From Caldilineaceae bacterium (GTDB lineage: Bacteria > Chloroflexota > Anaerolineae > Caldilineales > Caldilineaceae): a stretch of 64,000 nucleotides of DNA. This document shows positions 18,702-28,204 of the stretch, piece by piece (position 1 is the first letter of the stretch; every line of letters begins with the position of its first letter). The stretch lies in the NCBI GenBank assembly GCA_022827195.1, contig JAJDTL010000041.1:1-64000 (forward strand), in the 5' to 3' direction. The position numbers and the translations under genes are program-made. The notes under the pieces are model-generated. The model worked only from the letters and a program-made list of their open reading frames with translations. It had not been told where the DNA came from and made no database searches.

Positions 18702-19241
18702 ATGAATGCGGTGCTCGAATTCGCTGACCCGAACACGCTCGCGCAGGTCGTAGACGTCGTCTGCTTTGCCGTCGGCGCATGGCTGGGGAGCTGGTTTCCG
18801 GACATCGACCGGATCGCGGTTCTGCGTTTGCGGCACAGGTCCACGGTCACACACGGTTGCGCGGGGCCGGCGCTGGCGATAGTCGCGGGGCATGTTGCCG
18901 CCAACGAGTGGGCCGGCTGGGTGGCGGCTGGCTTCGCGGCGGGCGTGGGGCTGCACCTTGCGTTCGATCTGTTTCCGGGGAAGTGGCGCGGGTTCGCGCT
19001 GGTCGACGTGCCAAGATTAGGGCGCTGCACCAAGACGGTGTCCGTCGCCTGGTTGTTCGCCAACGTGTTTGTGTGCGCGGGACTGGCTGTGTGGACGGTT
19101 CCGGCGCTCGATACGTTCAGTTTCGTCGCCTGCGTTGCGGTGCTGGGGGTTCTGTATTTCTACGGTGTTTTCAAAAAGAGTGAGCACTTCGCGGCCGGGC
19201 CGCTGCTGACGCTGTTGTCGCTGGGGGCAGACGCGCTTTGA
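18702..19241 (+). CDS. Multi-pass membrane protein, YdjM/DUF457-like
   Basis: This 179-residue protein has about five hydrophobic segments. SWFPDIDR and HRSTVTHG near the N-terminus and LHLAFDLFPG in the middle resemble metal-ligand motifs of the YdjM/DUF457 family of membrane-bound hydrolase-like proteins. The start is the ATG at 18702; there is no strong ribosome site. It precedes tig by 43 bp on the same strand and could share its transcript. The function is unknown and the family assignment is moderate. Confidence 0.6.
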   Translation: MNAVLEFADPNTLAQVVDVVCFAVGAWLGSWFPDIDRIAVLRLRHRSTVTHGCAGPALAIVAGHVAANEWAGWVAAGFAAGVGLHLAFDLFPGKWRGFALVDVPRLGRCTKTVSVAWLFANVFVCAGLAVWTVPALDTFSFVACVAVLGVLYFYGVFKKSEHFAAGPLLTLLSLGADAL

Positions 19242-19284
19242 GCAGCTGGGAAAGCGGGAAGACAGAGACAAGAGGTAGAGCAAG

Positions 19285-20763
19285 ATGACATTGACCGTAA
19301 ATACGAGGCCACTTGAGAATCGGCAGCTTGCGATGACGATCGAGGTCGCCGAAGAACGAATCGATCAGGAGATGCGCAAGGCGGCGCGCAAGATCGCCGG
19401 GCAGGTGCGCATCCCTGGATTTCGCAAGGGTCGGGTCCCCTTTCATATATTGCTTCAGTTTGTGGGCCGGGAGGCGATTATCGGCGAGTTTGTCGACGAA
19501 TTGGGTCAGCAGGTCTACAAGGAGGCGATTGAGCAGGAAGGCCTGGAGCCCTACTTTGTGGGAAGTCTCGACGACGTGGACATAGAGGAACAGGTCCGCT
19601 TTCACATGACCGTGCCGCTGTCGCCGGAGGTTAAGCTGGGCGAGTATCGCAGCCTGCGGGTGGAGGAGGAAGAGATCGAGGCCGATGAGGAGGCGGTCCA
19701 GGAGCGCATTCTGGCGATTCTGGAGCAGAACTCCGACTATGTCGAGGTCGACCGCCCAAGCCAGTACGGCGACCTGATGACGATCGACGTGCGGGGCGTG
19801 GTTCTGGACGATGCCGGCAACGAGACCGACACGGTCGTCTTCGACGAGGAGGACTGGGACGTTACACCGGACGAGGAGAACCCGATGGAGCCTGCCGGTC
19901 TCGACGCGGCGCTGCAGGGGCTGTCGACCGGCGAGGAGAAGAGCTTTGAACTGGCGTGGCCGGAGGACAGCCCGAGTATGTATGCGGGCAGCACGGTGCG
20001 ATTCGGCGTGAAGGTCCACAAGATTCAGTCTTACGAGGCGCCGCCCGAGATGACGGATGAGATTGCGCAGAACGTTGGGCCCGACTTTGAGACCGCGTCC
20101 GACCTGCTCGAAAGCATTCGCGAAGATGTGCTTGAGCAGGCGGAGCAGAGGGCTGAAGGCGAATTCACGCAGAAGGTGCTCGAAGGGCTGGTGGAGATGA
20201 GCGAAATCGACTATCCACCGGTGGCTGTGGAGCTGGAGATAGACCGGGCCGTTCGAAATAACGATATGTACGTGCGTCAAATGGGGTTGCAAGGGCTGGA
20301 GCAGTTCCTCGAGTTGACGAATCAGACGATTGAAGAGTACCGAGAATCGCTGCGCGAAAACGCGGAGATATCGCTGCGCAACGAGCTTGCGTTGGGGGAG
20401 TTTGCACAGATCGAGAGTCTCAAGGTCAGCGACGAGGAGTTCGAGGCGCACATTGGCGCCGTGGCCGGCCCGCTGCCGGAGGACGCCGACGAGGAGACCG
20501 CGACGGCGCGCGCCGACATGCTGGAGATGATGCGGGGCGAAAACAGCCGTCCGATGATCGACAGCGAGATTCTGAAAGGCAAGTCGATCAATATGTTGCT
20601 GTCGATCGCACGCGGGGAGGATGTGCCGCAGGCGGCCGCAGAAGAAGCGGCCGGCGATGAAGAGGCTGAGACGGACGGGTCCGATGACAGTGAACAGGCG
20701 GCCCTAGCGGTCGAGGCAAGAGAGTCCGCAAGCGAGGACGCGGAGAATGAAGAGGCAGCCTGA
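19285..20763 (+). CDS. tig: Trigger factor, ribosome-associated chaperone
   Basis: Trigger factor docks at the ribosomal exit tunnel and shields nascent chains. The 492-residue protein has the N-terminal ribosome-binding domain with the signature loop IPGFRKGRVP, a central PPIase-like domain (about 155-250), and the helical substrate-binding arms. An extra acidic Glu/Ala/Asp-rich tail of about 45 residues ends the protein. A ribosome site AGAGGT precedes the ATG. It is followed by clpP and clpX on the same strand, the common tig-clpP-clpX order. Confidence 0.95.
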   Translation: MTLTVNTRPLENRQLAMTIEVAEERIDQEMRKAARKIAGQVRIPGFRKGRVPFHILLQFVGREAIIGEFVDELGQQVYKEAIEQEGLEPYFVGSLDDVDIEEQVRFHMTVPLSPEVKLGEYRSLRVEEEEIEADEEAVQERILAILEQNSDYVEVDRPSQYGDLMTIDVRGVVLDDAGNETDTVVFDEEDWDVTPDEENPMEPAGLDAALQGLSTGEEKSFELAWPEDSPSMYAGSTVRFGVKVHKIQSYEAPPEMTDEIAQNVGPDFETASDLLESIREDVLEQAEQRAEGEFTQKVLEGLVEMSEIDYPPVAVELEIDRAVRNNDMYVRQMGLQGLEQFLELTNQTIEEYRESLRENAEISLRNELALGEFAQIESLKVSDEEFEAHIGAVAGPLPEDADEETATARADMLEMMRGENSRPMIDSEILKGKSINMLLSIARGEDVPQAAAEEAAGDEEAETDGSDDSEQAALAVEARESASEDAENEEAA

Positions 20764-20942
20764 AGTTGGGCTCGGCGAAAAGAGGAGAGAAGTGGGCGAA
20801 ACGGGCGGATCCTACATTCCCGTGCGGTCGCATCGCATAAATTAGGGAATGGAGCGGCCGGCGAGCGCGGGAGGGCACGGCGCGGCCGCCCTGAGTCGAG
20901 GATATAGGTTTCGTCAAAACGCACTGCAACAGGGAGATTCAG

Positions 20943-21719
20943 ATGTTTCCTTTCATGGACAGCAAGTTTTCGTCGCAAGACCTTCGGTCTGCCGGCGGTC
21001 CGGAAGCGGCCGGTGGCGTAGCGCCGTCGAACATCATTCCGATGGTGATTGAGAACACGGGGCGGGGTGAGCGGGCCTACGACATTTACAGTCTGCTGCT
21101 GAAGGAGCGGATCATCTTTCTCGGTATGCCGCTGTCGGACCAGGTGGCCAACCTGATCGTGGCGCAGCTTCTCTACCTGAATTCGGAGGACCCGAACCAG
21201 CCGATTCAGATGTATATCAACAGCCCGGGCGGGCTGATCTACGCCGGTCTGGCGATCTACGACACGATGAAGATGATCCCGGCGCCTGTGCATACGGTCG
21301 CCGTCGGCGTGACCGCAAGCATGGGCACTGTGCTGCTCTGTTCGGGCGCGAAGGGCAAACGCTACGCTCTGCCGCACGCGACGATTCACATGCATCCTGC
21401 CGGTGGCGGTGCGCAGGGCTACACCGAGGACGTGCGCATCGCTCTGCGCGAGCAGGAACGGCTCCAGACGCAGCTCTTCCACATTGTGGCGCAGCAGACG
21501 GGTCACGTCTGGCAGGATATCGAAGAGATGTTCCAGCGCGACCGCTGGATGAACGCGATCGAAGCGAAAGAGTACGGGCTGGTTGACGACGTTCTCGGCG
21601 ACAGCAGCGACATCGTTTCGGTCGTGGACGGTCAGCTGAAAGTGCCGAATCCGAACGGGACGGAAGCGGTCGCCGAGGAGGCCGGTGGGGACGGCGAAGG
21701 GACCGAGGAAGGGGAGTGA
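20943..21719 (+). CDS. clpP: ATP-dependent Clp protease proteolytic subunit
   Basis: ClpP forms the serine-protease chamber that degrades proteins fed by ClpX or ClpC. The 258-residue sequence has INSPGG, the nucleophile Ser126 in TASMGTV, the His region IHMHPAGGG (H149 or H151), and RDRWMNAIEAKEYGLVD containing the Asp. It is about 50 residues longer than E. coli ClpP because of an N-terminal extension (about 40 residues, possibly a propeptide) and an acidic Gly/Glu tail. The ribosome site is GGGAG before the ATG. clpX follows 120 bp later. Confidence 0.96.
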   Translation: MFPFMDSKFSSQDLRSAGGPEAAGGVAPSNIIPMVIENTGRGERAYDIYSLLLKERIIFLGMPLSDQVANLIVAQLLYLNSEDPNQPIQMYINSPGGLIYAGLAIYDTMKMIPAPVHTVAVGVTASMGTVLLCSGAKGKRYALPHATIHMHPAGGGAQGYTEDVRIALREQERLQTQLFHIVAQQTGHVWQDIEEMFQRDRWMNAIEAKEYGLVDDVLGDSSDIVSVVDGQLKVPNPNGTEAVAEEAGGDGEGTEEGE

Positions 21720-21839
21720 GGGGCCCGGCAACGCGCCAGAGGCTTCGCAGTGTCACGCCGGGACAATGAGGCGGGTCCCTTTCCCCGTTGCTGAGCCTGC
21801 CCGTGCGAACGCCGGATCCTTACTGGAGATGGGATAGAA

Positions 21840-23345
21840 ATGACCGCATGCTCCTTTTGCGGCCGAGAGGAATCCGAGGTTGAACGGCTGATTGCCGGCA
21901 ATGACGGCGTCCACATCTGCGACGAGTGTATCCGGCTCGGCGTTGAGATCCTGGAAGAAGAAGGGCTGGGCCAGGGGGCCGCGCCGGGCGGATCGGCGGG
22001 AGCGAGGCCCAAGCGCGTTCCAAGCCCGCGCGAGATCGTGTCGCACCTGGACCAGTTTGTAATCGGGCAGGAGCGGGCGAAGAAGGTCCTGTCGGTGGCG
22101 GTCTACAATCACTATAAGCGCGTTTTTGGCAGCGGCGCGTCGGGCGCCAGGCAGCAGGAGACTGCGCGCGCGGAGGCCGTGGCAGGCGATGACGAGGAGG
22201 CCGCCGGCGAGCTGAGTCGCATTGCGCGCCGGAGCGCCGAGGCGGCAGACGGTGAGGAAGAGCAGGTCGAGCTGGCCAAGAGCAATGTACTCTTGATCGG
22301 CCCGACCGGCAGCGGCAAGACGCTGATGGCGCAGATGCTGGCCACGCTGTTGGACGTGCCGTTCACAATCGCCGACGCCACGAGTCTGACCGAGGCCGGG
22401 TATGTGGGTGAGGACGTCGAGAGCGTGCTGGTGGGGCTGTTGCAGGCGGCTGACTGGGACGCGGACCGCGCCGCGTTCGGGATCGTCTATCTCGACGAGA
22501 TCGACAAGATTGCGCGCAAAGCGGGCGACAACCCGAGTATCACGCGCGACGTCAGCGGCGAGGGCGTGCAACAGGCGCTGCTGAAGATCGTCGAAGGCAC
22601 GACCGTCAATGTGCCGCCCAGTTCCGGGCGCAAACATCCGCAGCAGGAGTTCATCCCGCTGGACACGCGCAACGTGCTCTTCATTCTTGGGGGGGCATTT
22701 GTAGGCATGGCGGAGATGGTGCGCAGGCGGATGCGGCGGCGGGCCGGGCTGGGCTTTGTGGCTGACGAAACGGCGCAGGACCTCTCGCTGCGCGTTGTCG
22801 AGGATGAGAAGCATGAGGAGCTGCCCTTGCCGGAGGGGCTCAGCCAGCGGCAGCGGGAGTTGAAGATTCGCGGCCTGGAGAAGGAGGGGCGGGACGAGAG
22901 CCGGCTGTTCCAAATGGTGATGCCGGACGATCTCCTGAACTACGGGCTGATACCGGAGTTTGTCGGGCGTGTGCCGGTTGTCGTCAGTCTTGAGGCGTTG
23001 GACCGGGAGGCGCTGGTCGAGATCCTGACGCGGCCGAGGAACAGCATTGTGCGCCAGTTCAAACGGCTGTTCGCGATGGACGAAGTGCAGCTGGAGTTCG
23101 AGCCGGAGTCGCTGGCCGCGGCGGCGACCGAAGCCTTTTTGCGGCGCACGGGCGCAAGGGGACTGCGGTCGATCGTAGAAGAGGCGCTGCTGGACGTGAT
23201 GTACGAGATTCCCGGCCGCGATGAGATCGCGCGCTGCGTTGTACGGCGGGACGTATTCGAAGAAGGGGCGATGCCCCGGCTTTACAACCGCCAGGGCCAG
23301 CAGGTCCGGCTCAATACGGAAGAGGCGCTCGACGAGGCGGCCTGA
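21840..23345 (+). CDS. clpX: ATP-dependent Clp protease unfoldase subunit ClpX
   Basis: ClpX recognises and unfolds substrates and threads them into ClpP. It begins with the zinc-binding domain (C4, C7, C27, C30). AAA+ motifs are GPTGSGKT, VYLDEIDKI, GYVGEDVES and the sensor region ending in TGARGLRSIVEE. At 501 residues it is longer than E. coli ClpX (424). There is a charged insert of about 45 residues before Walker A, and another of about 38 residues rich in Glu, Leu and Arg shortly before the LLNYGLIPEFVGR motif. Both are surface-loop positions. Confidence 0.96.
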   Translation: MTACSFCGREESEVERLIAGNDGVHICDECIRLGVEILEEEGLGQGAAPGGSAGARPKRVPSPREIVSHLDQFVIGQERAKKVLSVAVYNHYKRVFGSGASGARQQETARAEAVAGDDEEAAGELSRIARRSAEAADGEEEQVELAKSNVLLIGPTGSGKTLMAQMLATLLDVPFTIADATSLTEAGYVGEDVESVLVGLLQAADWDADRAAFGIVYLDEIDKIARKAGDNPSITRDVSGEGVQQALLKIVEGTTVNVPPSSGRKHPQQEFIPLDTRNVLFILGGAFVGMAEMVRRRMRRRAGLGFVADETAQDLSLRVVEDEKHEELPLPEGLSQRQRELKIRGLEKEGRDESRLFQMVMPDDLLNYGLIPEFVGRVPVVVSLEALDREALVEILTRPRNSIVRQFKRLFAMDEVQLEFEPESLAAAATEAFLRRTGARGLRSIVEEALLDVMYEIPGRDEIARCVVRRDVFEEGAMPRLYNRQGQQVRLNTEEALDEAA

Positions 23346-23440
23346 GCGCTACCCCGCACTTTCCCCACCCGGCGGCCGGGCGGCGGAAGAGAACCCACAA
23401 GTTAGCTCAAATTCGTATAGCGAACAGAAGGCGGGCAGTC

Positions 23441-24562
23441 CTATGTGGATGCCGGGCTTTCCGCCTGCGCGCGCAGGGCGTCCGTTATTCTGCGGTCGGG
23501 TACGGAGAATGCGTGTCGTTCAGCTTCATCGAGCGTTGTCCAGCGCCATTCCTGGTAGCCGACGGCGCGCGGCGTTCCGCGGTGGATGCGGGCGTGGAAG
23601 GCGTGCAGTGTCATGCGGAAGTGGGTGAATGCGTGCTGAACTGTGGTCAGCGGCCCTGTGACGTCGATGGCCAGATCGAGTTTTTCGCAAAGGGCGCGCC
23701 GCAGGCAGGCCTGCAGGTCCTGGTCTTCCGGCTCGCACCTGGCGCTCGGGAGCGACCATAGGCCGCCGAGAAGGCCCTCATTGGGGCGACGGGCGATCAA
23801 GAACGGGGAGTCGCCAGGTGCGTCCTGCCAGATGACGGCTGCGGCGAAGTCGACGTGGGGCGTCTGCTTGCGGGGCGCGCGGACCGGGCGCAAGTCCTGT
23901 ACGCCGCGCGCGTGGGCCCTGCAGCAGGACTGCAGGGGGCAGTCCCGGCAGAGAGGGTTGCGGGGCCGGCAGAGAAGCGCGCCCAGCTCCATCATGGCCT
24001 CGTTTACGGCCGCGGGCTGCGGGCCGGCCTCGACCAGATCGCGGGCGAGGGACGAGATTTTCTTCTGCGCAGGCGTTGAGTCGATGCGGTCGTCGATGTC
24101 CCAAAGGCGGCTGAGGACGCGTCGGACGTTGCCGTCGATCGCCGGCTCGGGCAGCCCGTAGGCCAGGCTGAGGATGGCGCCGGCCGTGTAATCGCCGATG
24201 CCGGGCAGCCGCAGGAGCTCGCGGCGGGTGCGGGGCAGCTTGCCGGCGTGCTCGCGGGCGAGAATTTGGGCGGCCCTGTGCAGATTTCTGGCGCGGCTGT
24301 AGTAGCCGAGCCCTTCCCACAGTTTGAGGACCTCCTGCTGGTCGGCCCGGACAAGGCTCTCCAATGTCGGGAAGCGGGCCATCCAGTGGTTGAAATAGTC
24401 GACGACAACGGCCAGCCGGGTCTGCTGGGCCATAATTTCGCTGACCCAGACTGAATACGGATCGCGGGCGCCGGGCGGTGCGTCGCGCCATGGCAGTGCG
24501 CGCTGCCCCCGCACGTGCCAGGCAATCAGGCGGTCGGCAACGAGGCGGAACATCCGACTCAA
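23441..24562 (-). CDS. mutY: A/G-specific adenine glycosylase MutY
   Basis: MutY removes adenine paired with 8-oxoguanine. The 373-residue protein has the VSEIMAQQT segment carrying the catalytic Glu, the helix-hairpin-helix LPGIGDYTAGA with the catalytic Asp in AIDGNVRRV, and the [4Fe-4S] motif C-x6-C-x2-C-x5-C (CRPRNPLCRDCPLQSCC). The C-terminal third is a NUDIX-like 8-oxoG recognition domain (LIARRPNEGLLGGLWSLP). The gene starts 8 bp after the stop of an M42 peptidase gene, so it is the last gene of that minus-strand operon. Confidence 0.95.
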   Translation of the reverse strand: MSRMFRLVADRLIAWHVRGQRALPWRDAPPGARDPYSVWVSEIMAQQTRLAVVVDYFNHWMARFPTLESLVRADQQEVLKLWEGLGYYSRARNLHRAAQILAREHAGKLPRTRRELLRLPGIGDYTAGAILSLAYGLPEPAIDGNVRRVLSRLWDIDDRIDSTPAQKKISSLARDLVEAGPQPAAVNEAMMELGALLCRPRNPLCRDCPLQSCCRAHARGVQDLRPVRAPRKQTPHVDFAAAVIWQDAPGDSPFLIARRPNEGLLGGLWSLPSARCEPEDQDLQACLRRALCEKLDLAIDVTGPLTTVQHAFTHFRMTLHAFHARIHRGTPRAVGYQEWRWTTLDEAERHAFSVPDRRITDALRAQAESPAST

Positions 24563-24570
24563 AAGTAGGG

Positions 24571-25635
24571 CTATGCGTCGCGTTCGCCGGCGGCTACGCC
24601 GGCAGTATCAACTGTCCGGCCGCCCATGTCCGCCAGGATGGCGGGGTCGTCGCGCAGCAGGTGGACAAGGAGGCTGACCGCGTTGCGGGCGTCGTTGTAG
24701 TCGGCGACCTGCGAAGGGGTGTGAATGTAGCGGCAGGGGACGGAGATGGTGCCGGCGGGTACGCCGGCGCGGCTGATCTGCACGGCGGACGCGTCGGTCG
24801 AGCCGAATTCGAGGACTTCCAGCTGGTAGGGAATGTCGTGGTCCCGCGCGGTGTTTTCGAGCCAGCGGCGCACGGTGGGATGGGCGATCATGCGCCGGTC
24901 CATGATCTTGATAGCGGGGCCTTTGCCGAGGGCCACTTCCATTGGCGTCGCCTGCGGGAAGTCGCCGGTGGCGGTCACGTCGATTGCCAGCACGATTTCG
25001 GGGTCCAGTCCGTAGCCGGCGGTTGTTGCGCCGCGTGCGCCGACCTCTTCCTGCACGGTAAAGACGGCGAGAATTTCGTGCGGGGTCGTTTCAAGCTCGC
25101 GCAGGGCCTGGACCAGGATCGCGCAGCCGATGCGATCGTCGAGATTGGGGGCGAAGAGGCGGTCCCCGACCGCGCCGAAGGCGCTGCGGAAAGCGGCCGT
25201 ATCGCCGACCTGCACGCGGGCGTCCTCTTTGCTGCTGGCGCCGACGTCGAGGAACAGCTTATCGGTCGTCGGGCGTTCGCGCGCGATAGGGGAGCCCTCC
25301 ATGCCGAACGCGCCTTCGACGCCGTTGGCGAAGTGAACGCGGCTGCCGATGAGCGCATTGGTCAGGACGCCGCCGATTGTGGTGAAGCGGCAGAATCCCT
25401 GCGCGTCGACATGGGTTACCATCACGCCGATCTCGTCCATGTGGGCGGCGAGCATTATGCGCTTGCCGTTGGCAGAGCTGGTGGTCGGGCCTTTGCGCGC
25501 GATCAGGTTGCCGAACCTGTCGGTCTCTATCGAGTCGACTATGCCGTTCAGCAGGCGGCTGATGGCCTCGCGAATACGCTCTTCGTGGCCGGTGGGCCCA
25601 TAGACCGAGCACAGCTCTTCGATCAGCGTTCTCAT
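24571..25635 (-). CDS. M42 family metallopeptidase (third of three paralogues)
   Basis: M42 enzymes are di-metal aminopeptidases that assemble into tetrahedral (TET) particles and trim peptides. The 354-residue protein has the family metal and catalytic motifs AAHMDEIG, LDDRIGC, TVQEEVGARG and AIDVT. The ATG overlaps the stop of the upstream paralogue by 4 bp (ATGA), showing translational coupling. An older annotation of such proteins is cellulase or glutamyl aminopeptidase; substrate preference cannot be read here. Confidence 0.92.
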   Translation of the reverse strand: MRTLIEELCSVYGPTGHEERIREAISRLLNGIVDSIETDRFGNLIARKGPTTSSANGKRIMLAAHMDEIGVMVTHVDAQGFCRFTTIGGVLTNALIGSRVHFANGVEGAFGMEGSPIARERPTTDKLFLDVGASSKEDARVQVGDTAAFRSAFGAVGDRLFAPNLDDRIGCAILVQALRELETTPHEILAVFTVQEEVGARGATTAGYGLDPEIVLAIDVTATGDFPQATPMEVALGKGPAIKIMDRRMIAHPTVRRWLENTARDHDIPYQLEVLEFGSTDASAVQISRAGVPAGTISVPCRYIHTPSQVADYNDARNAVSLLVHLLRDDPAILADMGGRTVDTAGVAAGERDA

Positions 25636-26654
25636 TTCTCGCTCCCAGCGGCCTCCAGCGGCCGCGCCAAAGAACCGGCGAGGGCATGTTTCATCAGTTC
25701 AATCGTGTTTTCTACATCGGCTGGGTCCATCAGCGCGGCGGGCGTGTGGATGTAGCGGCAAGGCACGGCTACGGCCACGGAAGGCACGCCTGAACGGGCG
25801 AGATGGATGGCGCCGACGTCGGTGCCGCCGACGCCGGGCTGCTTGATCTGATAGGGGATGTTGTGCGCATCCGCGGTCTGCGTCAGGATGCGCACCAGCC
25901 GCCGGTCTGCATGGGCGCTGCGATCCATGACGGAGACGGCGGGGCCTTTGCCCAGCTCGGTGGTCGGGCTGACGTCTTCCTCGCGGGGCAGGTCGTCGGC
26001 GACAGTGCCCTCGAGGGCGACGGCCAGATCCGGTTCGACCGCGTAGGCGGCGACGCGTGCGCCGCGCAGGCCGATCTCCTCCTGGACGGTGAAGGCGCCC
26101 ACGAGCTGGCAGGGAAAGTCCTCTTGCAGGAGCTGGGCCAGGATGTAGCAGCCGACGCGATCATCGAAGGCCTTGCCTTTGAGCAGCCGCCCGAACTGTT
26201 CGTAGTCGCTCTCGAAGGTGATCATGTCGCCGGCCTGGATGCCGCCGGCGCCGCCGGTGTCGATCAGCAGATCGGCGATCGGCGCGACGCGACTGCCGGC
26301 GCGAGCGGCGTGCGGCGCGCGCATGATGACGCCGGGCACGGCGTCGGCACCGATGCGGACGCGCTTGCCGGGCAGAATGCGCGGGTCGAGGCCGCCGATA
26401 CTGCGAAACTTGACTGTGCCGTCCGAGTTGCAGCGCATGACGATGGCGCCCACCTCATCCATATGCGCGGCAAGCAGCACGCGCTGGCCTGGCGGGTCTT
26501 GCGGACCGGCTTTGCGGGCGATCAGATTGCCGATCGAGTCTACTGCAATTTCGTCAACGTGCGGGGCTACATATTCGCGCAAGATGGCGCGCACTTCGCC
26601 CTCGTGGCCGGCGACGCCGCGGGCGATTGACAATCTTTCGAGCAGCTCATTCAT
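25632..26654 (-). CDS. M42 family metallopeptidase (second of three paralogues)
   Basis: This 340-residue paralogue keeps the M42 motifs AAHMDEVGA, FDDRVGC, TVQEEIGLRGA and the HTPAALMD metal-ligand region. I chose the ATG at 26654, which overlaps the stop of the upstream M42 gene by 8 bp (ATGAATGA). A longer frame to 26723 exists but lies wholly within the upstream gene. The sequence is clearly diverged from its neighbours, so the copies are old duplications. They could form homo- or hetero-oligomeric peptidase complexes. Confidence 0.92.
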   Translation of the reverse strand: MNELLERLSIARGVAGHEGEVRAILREYVAPHVDEIAVDSIGNLIARKAGPQDPPGQRVLLAAHMDEVGAIVMRCNSDGTVKFRSIGGLDPRILPGKRVRIGADAVPGVIMRAPHAARAGSRVAPIADLLIDTGGAGGIQAGDMITFESDYEQFGRLLKGKAFDDRVGCYILAQLLQEDFPCQLVGAFTVQEEIGLRGARVAAYAVEPDLAVALEGTVADDLPREEDVSPTTELGKGPAVSVMDRSAHADRRLVRILTQTADAHNIPYQIKQPGVGGTDVGAIHLARSGVPSVAVAVPCRYIHTPAALMDPADVENTIELMKHALAGSLARPLEAAGSEK

Positions 26655-27741
26655 GGCCGCCGTCCTCGTGGTCGAGCGCGAGCGCGGCCAGGTCATCGGG
26701 CAGGTCGCAGACCGCCTCAGCAAGCAAACGGGCGCTGCGTTCGATGTCCTTGAGGGCGACCGTTTCGGCCGGCGTGTGCATGTTGCGGACGGGTACGGAG
26801 ATGAGGGCGGTGGGGATGCCGGACTGGGAGACCTGCATGGCCCAGGCGTCGGTGCCGGAATGGCCGGGAAGGACCTCGTCGGTATAGGGGATCTCGTTGC
26901 GCTCGGCGCTCTCGACCAGCTGGGTTCGCAGCTTCGGGTGCAGATTGGGGCCGAGGCCGATGGCCGGCCCGCTGCCCAGCGGGAATGACTCCTCGGGGGT
27001 GGCGCCGGGCTGTTCGGCGAAGGTTACGTCGAGCGCGATGCCGAGGTCCGGCGCCAGGTCAAAGGCTGCGGTGGTTGCGCCGCGCAGGCCGATCTCCTCC
27101 TGCACGGTGATCACGGCGTAGATGTCCCACTGGTGCGACCGGCCCTGCATGAGTCGGAGGGCGGCCAGCAGAACGACGATCGAGACGCGGTTGTCTAGCG
27201 CTTTGCCGCAGGCGCGTCCCTTGGCCATCTTTTCGGCGCTGCGGCGGACCGAGACGAAATCTCCGACCGAAACTGTTCGGGCGAGTTCGCCGGCGGGCAG
27301 GCCGACGTCTATGAACAGCTGCTTCTGCGTGAAGGGCTTTTCTCGCTCTTCGGGGGTGAGGACATGGGGGGGACGGCTGGCGATCAGCCCGGGCAGGTCC
27401 TCCCGAGCGTGGACTGTAACCTCCTGGGCGGGCAGAGCAGCGAGATCGACGCCGCCGACTGTGGCGAAGCGAAGAAAACCGCCGTCCAGCTTGGTTATGA
27501 TCAAGCCGATTTCGTCCATGTGCGCGGCCAACATGACCCGCCCTGCCGGCGGACGCTTACCCTTCTTCAGGCCGACGAGATTGCCCATTGTGTCGACATG
27601 CATCTCATCGACGAGGGGCGCCAGATGCGCGGCGACCGCGGCCCGAATGGCCTGCTCCCGTCCACTGACGCCGGGCGTCTCGCTCAATTCTTTGAGGAGG
27701 TTGAAGAGTTCGGTTTCCGCGGGGTGGGCGTGATCGGTCAC
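26647..27741 (-). CDS. M42 family metallopeptidase (first of three paralogues)
   Basis: The 364-residue protein has AAHMDEIGL, LDNRVSI, TVQEEIGLRG, LDVTFAE and MHTPAETV, consistent with an active M42 aminopeptidase. The GTG start at 27741 shares one base with the TAG stop of the small zinc-ribbon gene upstream (TAGTG), so the two are likely coupled. An upstream ATG at 27771 would lie inside that gene and is less likely. Confidence 0.9.
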   Translation of the reverse strand: MTDHAHPAETELFNLLKELSETPGVSGREQAIRAAVAAHLAPLVDEMHVDTMGNLVGLKKGKRPPAGRVMLAAHMDEIGLIITKLDGGFLRFATVGGVDLAALPAQEVTVHAREDLPGLIASRPPHVLTPEEREKPFTQKQLFIDVGLPAGELARTVSVGDFVSVRRSAEKMAKGRACGKALDNRVSIVVLLAALRLMQGRSHQWDIYAVITVQEEIGLRGATTAAFDLAPDLGIALDVTFAEQPGATPEESFPLGSGPAIGLGPNLHPKLRTQLVESAERNEIPYTDEVLPGHSGTDAWAMQVSQSGIPTALISVPVRNMHTPAETVALKDIERSARLLAEAVCDLPDDLAALALDHEDGGHE

Positions 27742-27956
27742 TATCCGGAAGGTACCATAGTGGGGCCGCACTGACCGAAGAGGAGAGGCATAAAGAAGAT
27801 CAGCGCCACGACAAGCCAGACCCAGATGGGCATGCCGAGAAACATGATGCGGCGCTTGGGTTTCTTTTCTACCGGTCGCGGCAGGACGGTCTGGCAGCGC
27901 CAGCAGACATCCTTGTCGTCGGGGTTCCAGGTGCCGCAGTTGGTGCAGTCGGCCAT
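27741..27956 (-). CDS. Small zinc-ribbon membrane protein
   Basis: This 71-residue protein starts MADCTNCGTWNPDDKDVCWRC, with two CxxC pairs typical of a zinc ribbon, followed by a basic stretch (KKPKRR) and one hydrophobic span (about 37-60). It is probably membrane-anchored with the ribbon in the cytoplasm. It is the first gene of the M42-mutY operon and overlaps the next start by one base. The role is unknown; a link to peptidase assembly or localisation is only inferred from position. Confidence 0.75.
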   Translation of the reverse strand: MADCTNCGTWNPDDKDVCWRCQTVLPRPVEKKPKRRIMFLGMPIWVWLVVALIFFMPLLFGQCGPTMVPSG

Positions 27957-28131
27957 ACGGCTTTCCCGTGTCAGGCTGGTTGACGATGGCGGGGTCATGC
28001 TATCACACAAGGGGGGCATGGGCAAACGGTGGGCGACAGATCGGGGGCGCTGAACGGGGCGATTCGGCGTCTGCAAGGGGAGTGCCGGAAAGAGAAAATC
28101 CCGCCGTCGGCAGCGGGAACTGGTGTGTAAG

Positions 28132-28204
28132 TACCCCGTAGGGGAGTCGAACCCCTGTCTCCACCTTGAGAGGGTGGTGTCCTGGGCCTCTAGACGAACG
28201 GGGC
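28132..28204 (-). tRNA. tRNA-Glu (anticodon CTC)
   Basis: On the minus strand the sequence folds as a cloverleaf. The acceptor is GCCCCGT/ACGGGGT, the anticodon arm CCACC-CTCTCAA-GGTGG has anticodon CTC, and the T-arm is AGGGG-TTCGACT-CCCCT. The length is 73 bases with discriminator A and no encoded CCA. It reads GAG codons. Confidence 0.95.
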
